Under the pieces are notes generated by a model that ran no database searches, was not told the DNA's origin, and saw only the letters and a list, made by a program, of their open reading frames with translations. From positions 620,001 to 684,000 of the forward strand of contig NZ_JALIGE010000076.1 of the NCBI RefSeq assembly GCF_024764835.1: a stretch of DNA of 64,000 bases, in the 5' to 3' direction. This document shows positions 1 to 6,343 of this stretch, piece after piece. The position numbers and the translations under genes were made by a program. How positions within the stretch are numbered: the first letter of the stretch is position 1; every line of letters begins with the position of its first letter. This DNA comes from Scandinavium hiltneri (GTDB lineage: Bacteria > Pseudomonadota > Gammaproteobacteria > Enterobacterales > Enterobacteriaceae).

Positions 1-202
1 CCACAGGATCGTGAATCGAGCACGGACCAATCACCACCAGCAGGCGATCGTCGTTACCTTTGAGGATCTTGTGGATCGCTTTACGGGCGTGAGACACCGT
101 ATTGGCCGCATTCTCAGTGGCAGGGAATTTCTCAAGGAGCGCTACAGGAGGTAATAACTCATTGATCTCTTTAATGCGTAAGTCGTCGTTCTGATAATTC
201 AT
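1..202 (-). CDS. aroG: DAHP synthase, Phe-sensitive (5' part only)
   Basis: Only the first 67 codons lie in the window; the rest continues beyond position 1. The product starts MNYQNDDLRIKEINELLPPV and reaches the motif VIGPCSIHDP, as in E. coli AroG. The enzyme condenses phosphoenolpyruvate and erythrose-4-phosphate to DAHP, the first step of the shikimate pathway, in the cytoplasm. The start is the ATG at 202-200, with GGAAAG just upstream on the minus strand. A TyrR box and matching promoter lie 48-88 bases upstream, the usual arrangement for aroG. The divergent neighbour is ybgS, as in E. coli. Confidence 0.95.
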   Translation of the reverse strand, partial: MNYQNDDLRIKEINELLPPVALLEKFPATENAANTVSHARKAIHKILKGNDDRLLVVIGPCSIHDPV

Positions 203-249
203 GATCTTTCCAGCGTTGCCATACTTATATAATTGAGTGCAATGCCTTC

Positions 250-278
250 AATCTAACTTGTCGGCCTGAAAGTGTAAA
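250..278 (-). promoter_or_regulatory. aroG promoter
   Basis: On the minus strand a -35 hexamer TTTACA (278-273) is separated by exactly 17 bases from a -10 hexamer TAGATT (255-250). The -35 is the distal arm of the TyrR box, so bound TyrR would block RNA polymerase; the E. coli aroG promoter is built the same way. The rest of the aroG-ybgS gap (203-520) shows no further gene. A second half-site-like TGTAAA stands at 372-377, and the ybgS ribosome-binding site is at 507-513. Confidence 0.75.
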
Positions 279-290
279 CGGGCTTTTACA
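273..290. promoter_or_regulatory. TyrR box
   Basis: This is a perfect TGTAAA-N6-TTTACA palindrome, the strong TyrR operator consensus, overlapping the aroG -35. Inference: repression of aroG by TyrR with phenylalanine or tryptophan, as known in E. coli. Confidence 0.85.
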
Positions 291-520
291 CTCGAGCAGG
301 ATAATTCCTGGAATCCCCCTGAAAAACGCCAGAAAGTAGCGAGAAGTGAGATGTCCGCTACACTTTTTAAGTGTAAATCCTGAGATTTGAATCTTTAACG
401 GGATTCCAGTCTGACATAAATCAGTATTGCGGAATCTTTAGCCATGGCGCGACGCGCACAGGCAGTTATGCACTGTTGGAAGAAGTTATCCGACCTAACG
501 ACCATAACAGGAGCATCCCC

Positions 521-898
521 ATGAAAAACAATACACTGGCAACGCTTTTCCTGACAGCAACCCTTTCGATGATGAGCGGGGCGGCTTTCGCTGCCGACAG
601 CGCTTCCGATAACAACGGCCAGGCGAACTCTGCGGCCGATGCGGGTCAGATGGCACCCGATGCCCATCAGAATATTGCGCCAAATGGCGTCGATAACAGC
701 AATGTGAACACGCAGTCCAGCGGCACCATGTTGCACCCGAACGGATCCAGCAGTGATGCGCAGCACATGAGCAAAGATGAGATCCACAAAAACTCGATGT
801 GTAAAGACGGTAAGTGCCCTGATATCAATAAGAAAGTTGAAACCGGTGACGGCATGAACAACGATGTGAATACCAAAACTGATGGTACGACGCAGTAA
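521..898 (+). CDS. ybgS: YbgS-like periplasmic protein
   Basis: 125 residues. The start is the ATG at 521, preceded by ACAGGAG at 507-513; a longer in-frame start at 476 lacks this site and would put residues ahead of the signal peptide. The N-terminus is a classic Sec signal (MKNN, a hydrophobic stretch, then SGAAFA with cleavage before ADSASD). The mature part is low in hydrophobics and rich in Asn, Gly, Asp and Ser, with a Cys pair (MCKDGKCPD) near the C-terminus, so it is probably a small soluble or disordered periplasmic protein. Family members are known only as YbgS; the function is unknown. It lies between aroG and zitB as in E. coli. Confidence 0.85.
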   Translation: MKNNTLATLFLTATLSMMSGAAFAADSASDNNGQANSAADAGQMAPDAHQNIAPNGVDNSNVNTQSSGTMLHPNGSSSDAQHMSKDEIHKNSMCKDGKCPDINKKVETGDGMNNDVNTKTDGTTQ

Positions 899-920
899 TC
901 CCTGTTCCGCCCTACCCCAA

Positions 921-947
921 AAAGGAGAGCCCTGCTCTCCTTTATTA
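921..947 (+). terminator. rho-independent terminator after ybgS
   Basis: A 10-bp stem (921-930 pairing with 934-943) with a 3-base loop is followed by TATTATTT. It lies 23 bases after the ybgS stop codon and separates ybgS from zitB. Confidence 0.75.
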
Positions 948-1018
948 TTTGTATGCGAAATGGCGAAATATCTGTAATCATGTCATGCACTAACACTTAA
1001 ATTTTGCAGGATTTGTGT

Positions 1019-1963
1019 ATGGCGCATTCACATTCCCACACCCCATCACCGCAGACCGATAACGGCAACGCTCGCCGTTTGCTACTGGCGTTCCTCATTA
1101 CCGCAGGCTTTATGGTAGTCGAAGTGATCGGCGGGCTTATCTCCGGTTCACTGGCGCTGCTGGCCGATGCCGGGCACATGCTGACCGACGCCGCCGCGTT
1201 GATGTTCGCACTGATGGCGGTGCATTTCGCTCGCCGACCACCGAATTCACGCCACACCTTTGGCTGGATGCGACTGACGACCCTCGCTGCGTTTGTGAAC
1301 GCGATCGCTTTGGTATTGATAACGGTCCTGATTGTCTGGGAAGCGATCGTGCGTTTCCGCCATCCGCAGCCTGTCGCTGGCGCAACCATGATGGTCATCG
1401 CCGTGGCGGGTCTGTTAGCCAATATTCTGTCGTTCTGGATTTTGCATCGCGGGAGCGAGGAGAAAAACCTGAACGTGCGCGCCGCGGCCCTGCATGTTCT
1501 CGGTGATTTGCTCGGTTCTGTGGGAGCAATTGTCGCGGCCATCGTCATCCTGACCACCGGCTGGACGCCCATTGACCCGATTTTGTCTATTCTGGTGTCA
1601 TGCCTGGTGCTGCGCAGCGCCTGGCAACTGCTGAAAGAGAGCGTGAATGAACTGCTGGAAGGTGCGCCCGGCTCGCTGGATATTAGCGCGCTCAAGCGCG
1701 GGCTGCGCCGCGAAATCCCGGAAGTTCGCGATGTGCATCATGTTCACATCTGGCTGGTCGGTGAAAAACCGGTGATGACCTTACACGTGCACGTGATCCC
1801 GCCGCACGATCACGACGGGCTGCTGGATAAAATTCAGCACTATCTGGAACATAATTACCAGATAGCGCATGCCACTATCCAGATGGAATATCAGCCCTGC
1901 AGCGGCCCAGAATGCCATCTTCACGAGGCACAGGCCGAACACGCGCATCATCACCATCATTAA
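1019..1963 (+). CDS. zitB: Zinc/proton antiporter of the cation diffusion facilitator family
   Basis: 314 residues. Inner-membrane CDF transporter that exports Zn(II) from the cytoplasm. The start is the ATG at 1019 giving MAHSHSH, like E. coli ZitB; an upstream in-frame ATG at 1004 would add five residues. Visible hallmarks are a His-rich N-terminus, the LLADAGHMLTD motif of TM2 (metal-site His and Asp), a second ALHVLGDLLGS motif in TM5 (His-Asp), the cytosolic domain with DVHHVHIW, and a His-rich tail ending HAHHHHH. About six membrane segments are apparent. It is convergent with pnuC, and the two stop codons overlap by four bases. Confidence 0.95.
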   Translation: MAHSHSHTPSPQTDNGNARRLLLAFLITAGFMVVEVIGGLISGSLALLADAGHMLTDAAALMFALMAVHFARRPPNSRHTFGWMRLTTLAAFVNAIALVLITVLIVWEAIVRFRHPQPVAGATMMVIAVAGLLANILSFWILHRGSEEKNLNVRAAALHVLGDLLGSVGAIVAAIVILTTGWTPIDPILSILVSCLVLRSAWQLLKESVNELLEGAPGSLDISALKRGLRREIPEVRDVHHVHIWLVGEKPVMTLHVHVIPPHDHDGLLDKIQHYLEHNYQIAHATIQMEYQPCSGPECHLHEAQAEHAHHHHH

Positions 1964-2679
1964 TGGTAAAGCGCGCGAGAGCCTCGTTCACGCGCGCTAT
2001 TTATCCACATCCGACTCCCATTCAGTGCGATAAACGTCAGCAGAAGATATTCTAGCGACATCGCATACACACCCTGTCGCGCAAAAATCACCACGCTGAT
2101 AACGTTGATAATCACCCACAGTAGCCAGTTTTCGACGTATTTGCGGGTCATCAGGATCATCGCCACAATCGACAACACCATCATGCAGGAATCCCAGAAC
2201 GGGAAGGCATCCGGCTGCAGTTCAGGCATCGCGACGTTAAGCCCCACGGTTTGCATGATAGAAACCGCCACACGAGTCAGGAAAGCAAAAACAGGATTGA
2301 TAAACACCGTCATCAGCCCGATGGCCACCACGCACACCGCCAGCCAGCCAAGCGCTTTGCGTAATGGCAGCCAGCGGATTTGCAATTCAGCCTGATTCTG
2401 GCTGGTTTGCCGCGACCACGCGTACCAGCCGTAGATATTCGCCACGAAGAAAAACAGCTGCAGTAATAGGCTGGCATAGAGTTGAATCTGGTAGAAGATT
2501 ATCGCAAACAGCGTGACGTTCAGCAGGCCAAACGCGTAGTTGCTGATTTTCTCAAGGCTGGCAAGCCAGATACAGAGCAGGCCGGCCACGGTTCCTACCG
2601 CTTCAATCCACGACAGATCATAACCGCCAGTGCCAATCGGGATATGTATCAGAATGTTTTGTGTACTGAAGAAATCCAT
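1960..2679 (-). CDS. pnuC: Nicotinamide riboside transporter
   Basis: 239 residues, the family length. Inner-membrane PnuC facilitator that brings nicotinamide riboside into the cell for NAD salvage. It begins MDFFSTQNILIHIPIGTGGYD and has about seven hydrophobic segments, with the family's WxxW-like aromatic stretch (IYGWYAWSR) near residue 88. It is the second gene of nadA-pnuC, with a 55-base gap to nadA, and is presumably repressed by NadR together with nadA. The 3' end overlaps zitB by four bases tail to tail, leaving no room for a separate terminator. Confidence 0.93.
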   Translation of the reverse strand: MDFFSTQNILIHIPIGTGGYDLSWIEAVGTVAGLLCIWLASLEKISNYAFGLLNVTLFAIIFYQIQLYASLLLQLFFFVANIYGWYAWSRQTSQNQAELQIRWLPLRKALGWLAVCVVAIGLMTVFINPVFAFLTRVAVSIMQTVGLNVAMPELQPDAFPFWDSCMMVLSIVAMILMTRKYVENWLLWVIINVISVVIFARQGVYAMSLEYLLLTFIALNGSRMWINSARERGSRALYH

Positions 2680-2734
2680 TTTATCTCCGTCCTGTCAGCC
2701 AAAAGCGTTTTTATGGGCGTGTTTATGAACGTGT

Positions 2735-3778
2735 CTATGAACGTAGTGTAGCCGCAAAATCCAGCATGCGGTTAAGGGGCAGCAGAGCACGCTCTCGCAG
2801 CGCGGCATCAACATGTATCTCGTGTTCAGCGCCACCGTGCTCCAGGCCGTCTGCAATGGCTTTCAGGCCGTTCATTGCCATCCACGGACAATGTGCACAG
2901 CTACGACAGGTCGCGCCCTCTCCCGCCGTTGGTGCTTCCAGCAATTCTTTCTCGGGTACCGCCTGCTGCATCTTGTAGAAAATCCCACGGTCGGTGGCGA
3001 CGATAAGCTGCGGATTAGGCAACGTTTTCGCGGCCGTGATCAGCTGGCTGGTTGAGCCTACCGCGTCGGCCATATCCACAATCGACTGTGGCGACTCAGG
3101 ATGGACCAGAATCGCCGCCTCAGGATAAAGCGCCTTCATGCGAGCCAGTGCCTGCGTTTTAAACTCGTCATGCACGATACACGCGCCCTGCCAGCAAAGG
3201 ACGTCTGCGCCGGTCTGCTTTTGGACGTAGCGACCGAGATGACGGTCCGGCGCCCAGATAATTTTCTCTCCGAGGCTATCCAGATGCTCAATCAGTTCAA
3301 CGGCAATGCTCGACGTGACCACCCAGTCAGCTCGTGCTTTGACCGCGGCGGAGGTGTTGGCGTAGACCACCACGGTGCGATCCGGGTGGGCATCACAGAA
3401 TTTATTGAATTCATCAATCGGGCAGCCCAGGTCAAGTGAGCATTCTGCGTTCAGCGTCGGCATCAGAATGGTTTTTTCCGGGCTGAGGATTTTTGCCGTT
3501 TCGCCCATGAAGCGCACGCCTGCGACCAGCAACGTGGAAGCCGAGTGCCGGGCACCGAAACGCGCCATCTCGAGGGAGTCTGAAATACAGCCGCCCGTTT
3601 CTTCTGCCAACTGCTGAATTTCCGGGTCGGTATAGTAGTGCGCGACCATTACCGCATCTTTCTCTTTAAGGAGACGCTTTATCTTTTCGCGATAAAACTG
3701 CTTTTCATCTGCGCTGAGTGGCACGGGCTTCGGCGGGAAAGGATAAATTGCGGCTTCAGGATCAAACATTACGCTCAT
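2735..3778 (-). CDS. nadA: Quinolinate synthase
   Basis: 347 residues, the enterobacterial length. NadA condenses iminoaspartate (from NadB) with dihydroxyacetone phosphate to quinolinate, the de novo NAD precursor, using a [4Fe-4S] cluster. Visible features include VAHYYTDPEIQQLAEETGG near the N-terminus, LGCPIDEF, and the C-terminal GATCRSCAHCPWM motif carrying cluster-region cysteines. The start MSVMFDPEAAIYPFP matches E. coli. It is first in the nadA-pnuC operon; a NadR box lies 75 bases upstream of the start codon. Confidence 0.95.
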   Translation of the reverse strand: MSVMFDPEAAIYPFPPKPVPLSADEKQFYREKIKRLLKEKDAVMVAHYYTDPEIQQLAEETGGCISDSLEMARFGARHSASTLLVAGVRFMGETAKILSPEKTILMPTLNAECSLDLGCPIDEFNKFCDAHPDRTVVVYANTSAAVKARADWVVTSSIAVELIEHLDSLGEKIIWAPDRHLGRYVQKQTGADVLCWQGACIVHDEFKTQALARMKALYPEAAILVHPESPQSIVDMADAVGSTSQLITAAKTLPNPQLIVATDRGIFYKMQQAVPEKELLEAPTAGEGATCRSCAHCPWMAMNGLKAIADGLEHGGAEHEIHVDAALRERALLPLNRMLDFAATLRS

Positions 3779-3852
3779 CTTGGGCTTCTCGTTTTACTGG
3801 CTTAACCAAACCAACACCAATTAGCCGTGTTTTGTGAGCACAGAGGTGATGG

Positions 3853-3870
3853 TGTTTTATATACTAAACA
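3853..3870. promoter_or_regulatory. NadR operator upstream of nadA
   Basis: TGTTTT-N6-TAAACA differs by one base from the NadR consensus TGTTTA-N6-TAAACA. It overlaps the AT-rich promoter region (minus strand TATATAAA) of nadA. In enterics NadR represses nadA and nadB when NAD is plentiful. The gap 3779-4113 otherwise holds only two terminator hairpins and a tRNA-fragment repeat; the open frames crossing it are not genes. Confidence 0.7.
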
Positions 3871-3923
3871 AGATAGCGAAAATCTGGAGAATTGTCGTGG
3901 GGAATTTGTTGAAACGCAGAAAA

Positions 3924-3974
3924 GCAAAAAGGCGCCTTTAGGGCGCCTTTCTACATTGGTGGGTCGTGCAGGAT
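3924..3974 (-). repeat. Direct repeat copy 1: terminator plus tRNA-Lys 3' end
   Basis: These 51 bases recur at 4081-4131 with a single mismatch (T3964 versus C4121). The unit contains the operon terminator and the acceptor/CCA end of a tRNA-Lys. In copy 2 it is joined to a complete tRNA; in copy 1 it runs into non-tRNA sequence. Confidence 0.85.
3926..3951 (-). terminator. Distal terminator of the tRNA operon
   Basis: On the minus strand AAAGGCGCC - CTAAA - GGCGCCTTT is followed by TTGCTTTT, a strong 9-bp rho-independent hairpin. It is an exact copy of the hairpin at 4083-4108; the two lie in a direct duplication with a 157-base period. Confidence 0.8.
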
Positions 3975-4072
3975 GACTCGCTTCGCTCACCCTTCGGGCC
4001 GTCGCCGCAAACGGCTCCGTTGTCTCACTGCGTTCGGCTCGAACCTGCAGCAGGTTCTCATCCTGCCCGAAT
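3957..4072 (-). repeat. tRNA-Lys 3'-end fragment with long inverted repeat (repeat 1)
   Basis: Read on the minus strand, the stretch ends with ATCCTGCACGACCCACCA, the 3' end of tRNA-Lys with CCA. It lacks the anticodon and D arms. Upstream there is instead a CGGCCCGAAGGGTGAGCGAAGCGAGTC-type GC-rich block. The outer arms GCAGGATGA (3968-3976) and TCATCCTGC (4063-4071) are complementary, so the whole segment could fold as one long hairpin. It lies between the two operon terminators. Confidence 0.7.
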
Positions 4073-4080
4073 CGCATATA

Positions 4081-4131
4081 GCAAAAAGGCGCCTTTAGGG
4101 CGCCTTTCTACATTGGTGGGCCGTGCAGGAT
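4081..4131 (-). repeat. Direct repeat copy 2: terminator plus tRNA-Lys 3' end
   Basis: Second copy of the 51-base unit at 3924-3974, here joined to an intact tRNA-Lys. Its one mismatch creates the C at 4121 that gives this tRNA a G at acceptor position 69. Confidence 0.85.
4083..4108 (-). terminator. Proximal terminator of the tRNA operon
   Basis: Same 9-bp GC-rich hairpin as 3926-3951, followed on the minus strand by TTTTTGC. It starts five bases beyond the 3' CCA of the last complete tRNA-Lys. Confidence 0.8.
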
Positions 4132-4189
4132 TCGAACCTGCGACCAATTGATTAAAAGTCAACTGCTCTACCAACTGAGCTAACGACCC
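4114..4189 (-). tRNA. tRNA-Lys (UUU), variant acceptor stem
   Basis: 76 bases with encoded CCA, anticodon TTT inside CTTTTAA, D-loop AGCTCAGTTGGTAGAG and T-arm GGTTCGAATCC. It matches the other three copies except for the 3' acceptor strand ACGGCCC in place of ACGACCC, which turns pair 4-69 from U-A into a U-G wobble. It is the last complete tRNA of the operon. Confidence 0.97.
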
Positions 4190-4225
4190 CTTTCGGGATT
4201 TTCTTCGAAGACGCCACCGTGTAGA

Positions 4226-4301
4226 TGGTGGGTCGTGCAGGATTCGAACCTGCGACCAATTGATTAAAAGTCAACTGCTCTACCAACTGAGCTAACGACC
4301 C
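4226..4301 (-). tRNA. tRNA-Lys (UUU)
   Basis: 76 bases including CCA, standard cloverleaf with GGGTCGT/ACGACCC acceptor stem and TTT anticodon. Identical in sequence to the copies at 4453 and 4740. Confidence 0.98.
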
Positions 4302-4354
4302 ATAAGGTCTTGCTTCGAAGATATACTGCTTTTACTCGGCACCAATAGTTAAAT

Positions 4355-4426
4355 TGGTGGGTCGTGCAGGATGACTCGACTTCGTCTCGCCCTACGGGCC
4401 GTTGCATAGCAACGTTATCCTTCACG
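4355..4426 (-). repeat. tRNA-Lys 3'-end fragment repeat (repeat 2)
   Basis: 72 bases. On the minus strand it starts CGTGAAGGATAACGTTGC, continues with a GGCCCGTAGGGCGAGACGAAGTCGAG block, and ends in the tRNA-Lys 3' end with CCA. It matches repeat 3 (4641-4713) apart from a 4- to 5-base variable loop. GTTGC/GCAAC forms an inner stem, and GGAT/ATCC could close an outer one. It lies between two complete tRNA-Lys genes, so it is co-transcribed as an internal spacer. Confidence 0.75.
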
Positions 4427-4452
4427 CTTAACACCTGAGTAAGATGTTAAAT

Positions 4453-4528
4453 TGGTGGGTCGTGCAGGATTCGAACCTGCGACCAATTGATTAAAAGTCA
4501 ACTGCTCTACCAACTGAGCTAACGACCC
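4453..4528 (-). tRNA. tRNA-Lys (UUU)
   Basis: 76 bases with CCA and anticodon TTT. Only three bases separate its 5' end from the 3' CCA of the preceding tRNA-Val, so both come from one precursor. Confidence 0.98.
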
Positions 4529-4531
4529 GAG

Positions 4532-4607
4532 TGGTGGGTGATGACGGGATCGAACCGCCGACCCCCTCCTTGTAAGGGAGGTGCTCTCCCAGCTGAGCTA
4601 ATCACCC
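4532..4607 (-). tRNA. tRNA-Val (UAC)
   Basis: 76 bases with encoded CCA; acceptor GGGTGAT/ATCACCC, anticodon TAC (4574-4572), T-loop GGTTCGATCCC. It is the only Val tRNA here, whereas the homologous E. coli operon (lysT-valT-lysW-valZ-lysYZQ) has two. Confidence 0.98.
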
Positions 4608-4640
4608 GATACTGCGCTGGATACTGGCTTACTAACTAAG

Positions 4641-4713
4641 TGGTGGGTCGTGCAGGATGACTCGACTTCGTCTCGCCCTACGGGCCGTTGCTCGCGCAAC
4701 GTTATCCTTCACG
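4641..4713 (-). repeat. tRNA-Lys 3'-end fragment repeat (repeat 3)
   Basis: 73 bases, nearly the same as repeat 2, with loop bases CTCGC in place of CATA. It lies between the promoter-proximal tRNA-Lys and tRNA-Val. Confidence 0.75.
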
Positions 4714-4739
4714 TTTTACAATCGCATCCACTAAACGAT

Positions 4740-4815
4740 TGGTGGGTCGTGCAGGATTCGAACCTGCGACCAATTGATTAAAAGTCAACTGCTCTACCAA
4801 CTGAGCTAACGACCC
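4740..4815 (-). tRNA. tRNA-Lys (UUU), first gene of the operon
   Basis: 76 bases with CCA and anticodon TTT, identical to the copies at 4226 and 4453. It is the tRNA nearest the operon promoter at 4867-4894. Confidence 0.98.
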
Positions 4816-4866
4816 ACTATTTCCGCGGCTTTCAGGATGTTTGATATCCCTTGGCAACGGCGGCAT

Positions 4867-4894
4867 ATATTACTGGTTTCAGATTTGAGCGCAA
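4867..4894 (-). promoter_or_regulatory. tRNA operon promoter
   Basis: On the minus strand TTGCGC (4894-4889), a 16-base spacer and TAATAT (4872-4867) are followed by the GC-rich stretch GCCGCCGTTGCC. A GC-rich discriminator is typical of stringently controlled stable-RNA promoters. Confidence 0.65.
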
Positions 4895-4936
4895 CTAAAA
4901 TTTCGAACAACTGCACTTAACTGCTTATGATTCAGG

Positions 4937-4974
4937 CGGCATGACCAGAAATACTTCAATTTCAGGTCATGCCG
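4937..4974 (-). other. Stem-loop downstream of cpoB
   Basis: 10-bp inverted repeat CGGCATGACC / GGTCATGCCG with an 18-base loop, just beyond the cpoB stop codon. No T-run follows, so it is more likely a 3'-end-stabilising or processing structure than an intrinsic terminator. Confidence 0.55.
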
Positions 4975-4980
4975 TAAGCA

Positions 4981-5778
4981 TCAGAGTCCACTCAGGCGTT
5001 TTTGCGCTTGTTTTGCGCCTTCAGTGCCTGGGTATTTGGTGACCACCTGCTGATAAACCGCTTTGGCTTTCGCAGTGTCGCCTTTGTCCTGCATGATGAC
5101 GCCGACTTTAAACATCGCATCTGCAGCTTTCGGGGATTTCGGGTAATTTTTCACCACAGAGGCAAAATAAAACGCCGCATCATCTTTTTTACCCTTGTTG
5201 TAATTCAGCTGTCCAAGCCAATAATTGGCATTCGGCTGATAAGTCGAATCAGGGTATTTTTTGATGAAGTTCTGGAATGCTGCAATCGCATCATCCTGAC
5301 GAGAGCTGTCTTTCACCAGCGCTATCGCCGCGTTGTAATCCGTATTGGCATCACCACTTTGCACCGGCACACCGGACGCTACAGCGCCTGCTGCTGGCGC
5401 TGAAGTGGCTGCTGTCGCAGTCCCACTCTGATCGCCCGCTGCTGGCTGTGCTGGCGTCGCAGTAGCGCCGCTGCTCATCCCATCAAGCTGGGTCTGGATC
5501 TGCTTTTGGCGATCCACGGCCTGATTGAGCTGATATTGGCTTTCCTGAATTTGACCACGCAGGGAATCAATATCGGCCTGGTTGTCCTGGAGCTGCTGCT
5601 GGAGTTGAGTCAAAAGTTGACTATGAGCGTTGGAAATACGCTCGAGTTGAGTGACACGGTCTTCGACCGAGCCTGAGCCGACACTACTGATTGGCGCCTG
5701 AGCATTAGCGGCCCAAGGGGCCGCTATGCCAACCAGTAACGACAGACTCAACAAATGATGTCTGAAGTTACTGCTCAT
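4981..5778 (-). CDS. cpoB: Cell division coordinator CpoB (YbgF)
   Basis: 265 residues. Periplasmic Tol-Pal partner that links peptidoglycan synthesis (PBP1B) to outer-membrane constriction at division. It has an N-terminal Sec signal (to about residue 26, ANA/QAP), then a coiled coil (about 35-95, rich in Gln and Leu, the trimerisation part), an Ala/Thr/Pro-rich linker (about 100-145), and C-terminal TPR repeats seen in YNAAIALVKD, AIAAFQNFIKKYPDS and AKAVYQQVVTKYPGT. It is the last gene of the tolB-pal-cpoB group; the start lies nine bases after the pal stop codon. Confidence 0.93.
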   Translation of the reverse strand: MSSNFRHHLLSLSLLVGIAAPWAANAQAPISSVGSGSVEDRVTQLERISNAHSQLLTQLQQQLQDNQADIDSLRGQIQESQYQLNQAVDRQKQIQTQLDGMSSGATATPAQPAAGDQSGTATAATSAPAAGAVASGVPVQSGDANTDYNAAIALVKDSSRQDDAIAAFQNFIKKYPDSTYQPNANYWLGQLNYNKGKKDDAAFYFASVVKNYPKSPKAADAMFKVGVIMQDKGDTAKAKAVYQQVVTKYPGTEGAKQAQKRLSGL

Positions 5779-5787
5779 GCAATTCTC

Positions 5788-6309
5788 TTAGTAAACCAGT
5801 ACGGCACGACGGTTTTTGGAGTAAGCCGCTTCGTCGTGACCCAGTACTGCAGGTTTTTCTTTACCGTAAGAAACGATGGAGATCTGATCAGCTGAAACGC
5901 CTTTACCCTGCAGGTACATTTTAACAGCGTTTGCACGACGTTCGCCCAGGGCGATGTTGTACTCAGGAGTACCACGTTCGTCAGCATGACCTTCTACGGT
6001 GACTTTGTAAGATGGGTTGCTACGCAGGAAGTTTGCGTGCGCGTCCAGCATCGCAGCGAAGTCAGAACGGATATCGTACTTGTCAAGATCGAAGTAAACG
6101 ATGTTGTTCTGCTGCAGCTGCTGCATCTGCAGACGAGCTTGCTCTTCGGAAGACATGTTGCCTTGACCGTTAGCGTCCATACCAGTGCCGGCACCAGTCA
6201 TGCCTTCGCCGCTCTGATCGTTGCTTGCATTCTTGTTGGAAGAACACGCCGCGATAGCCATAACTGGCAGAGCGATCATCAGTCCTTTCAGCACTTTGTT
6301 CAGTTGCAT
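5788..6309 (-). CDS. pal: Peptidoglycan-associated lipoprotein
   Basis: 173 residues, same length as E. coli. Outer-membrane lipoprotein that binds peptidoglycan and TolB. The start chosen is MQLNKVLKGLMIALPV (6309), preceded by AAAGAAATG; an in-frame ATG eight codons earlier would lengthen the signal peptide. The lipobox is AIAAC with Cys22 lipidated. The OmpA-like domain (about 65-173) has VYFDLDKYDIR and VEGHADERGTPEYNIALGERR, the meso-DAP binding motif. It lies 34 bases after tolB. Confidence 0.97.
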   Translation of the reverse strand: MQLNKVLKGLMIALPVMAIAACSSNKNASNDQSGEGMTGAGTGMDANGQGNMSSEEQARLQMQQLQQNNIVYFDLDKYDIRSDFAAMLDAHANFLRSNPSYKVTVEGHADERGTPEYNIALGERRANAVKMYLQGKGVSADQISIVSYGKEKPAVLGHDEAAYSKNRRAVLVY

Positions 6310-6343
6310 TTCTTTGATTCCTATAATATTCAATTAATTATTA

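Noticed and set aside
3802..4151. Open frames of 91 and 61 codons over the tRNA terminator and repeat region
   Set aside because: They run through tRNA sequence, two terminators and inverted repeats; no ribosome-binding site or family match.
4114..4815. tRNA genes considered as a prophage or island attachment site
   Set aside because: No integrase or foreign cargo adjoins them; both sides (nadA, cpoB) keep the E. coli order.
3779..4900. Repeats around the tRNA genes considered as a CRISPR array
   Set aside because: The repeated units are tRNA genes and tRNA 3' fragments of 72-116 bases at irregular spacing, with no short repeat-spacer pattern.
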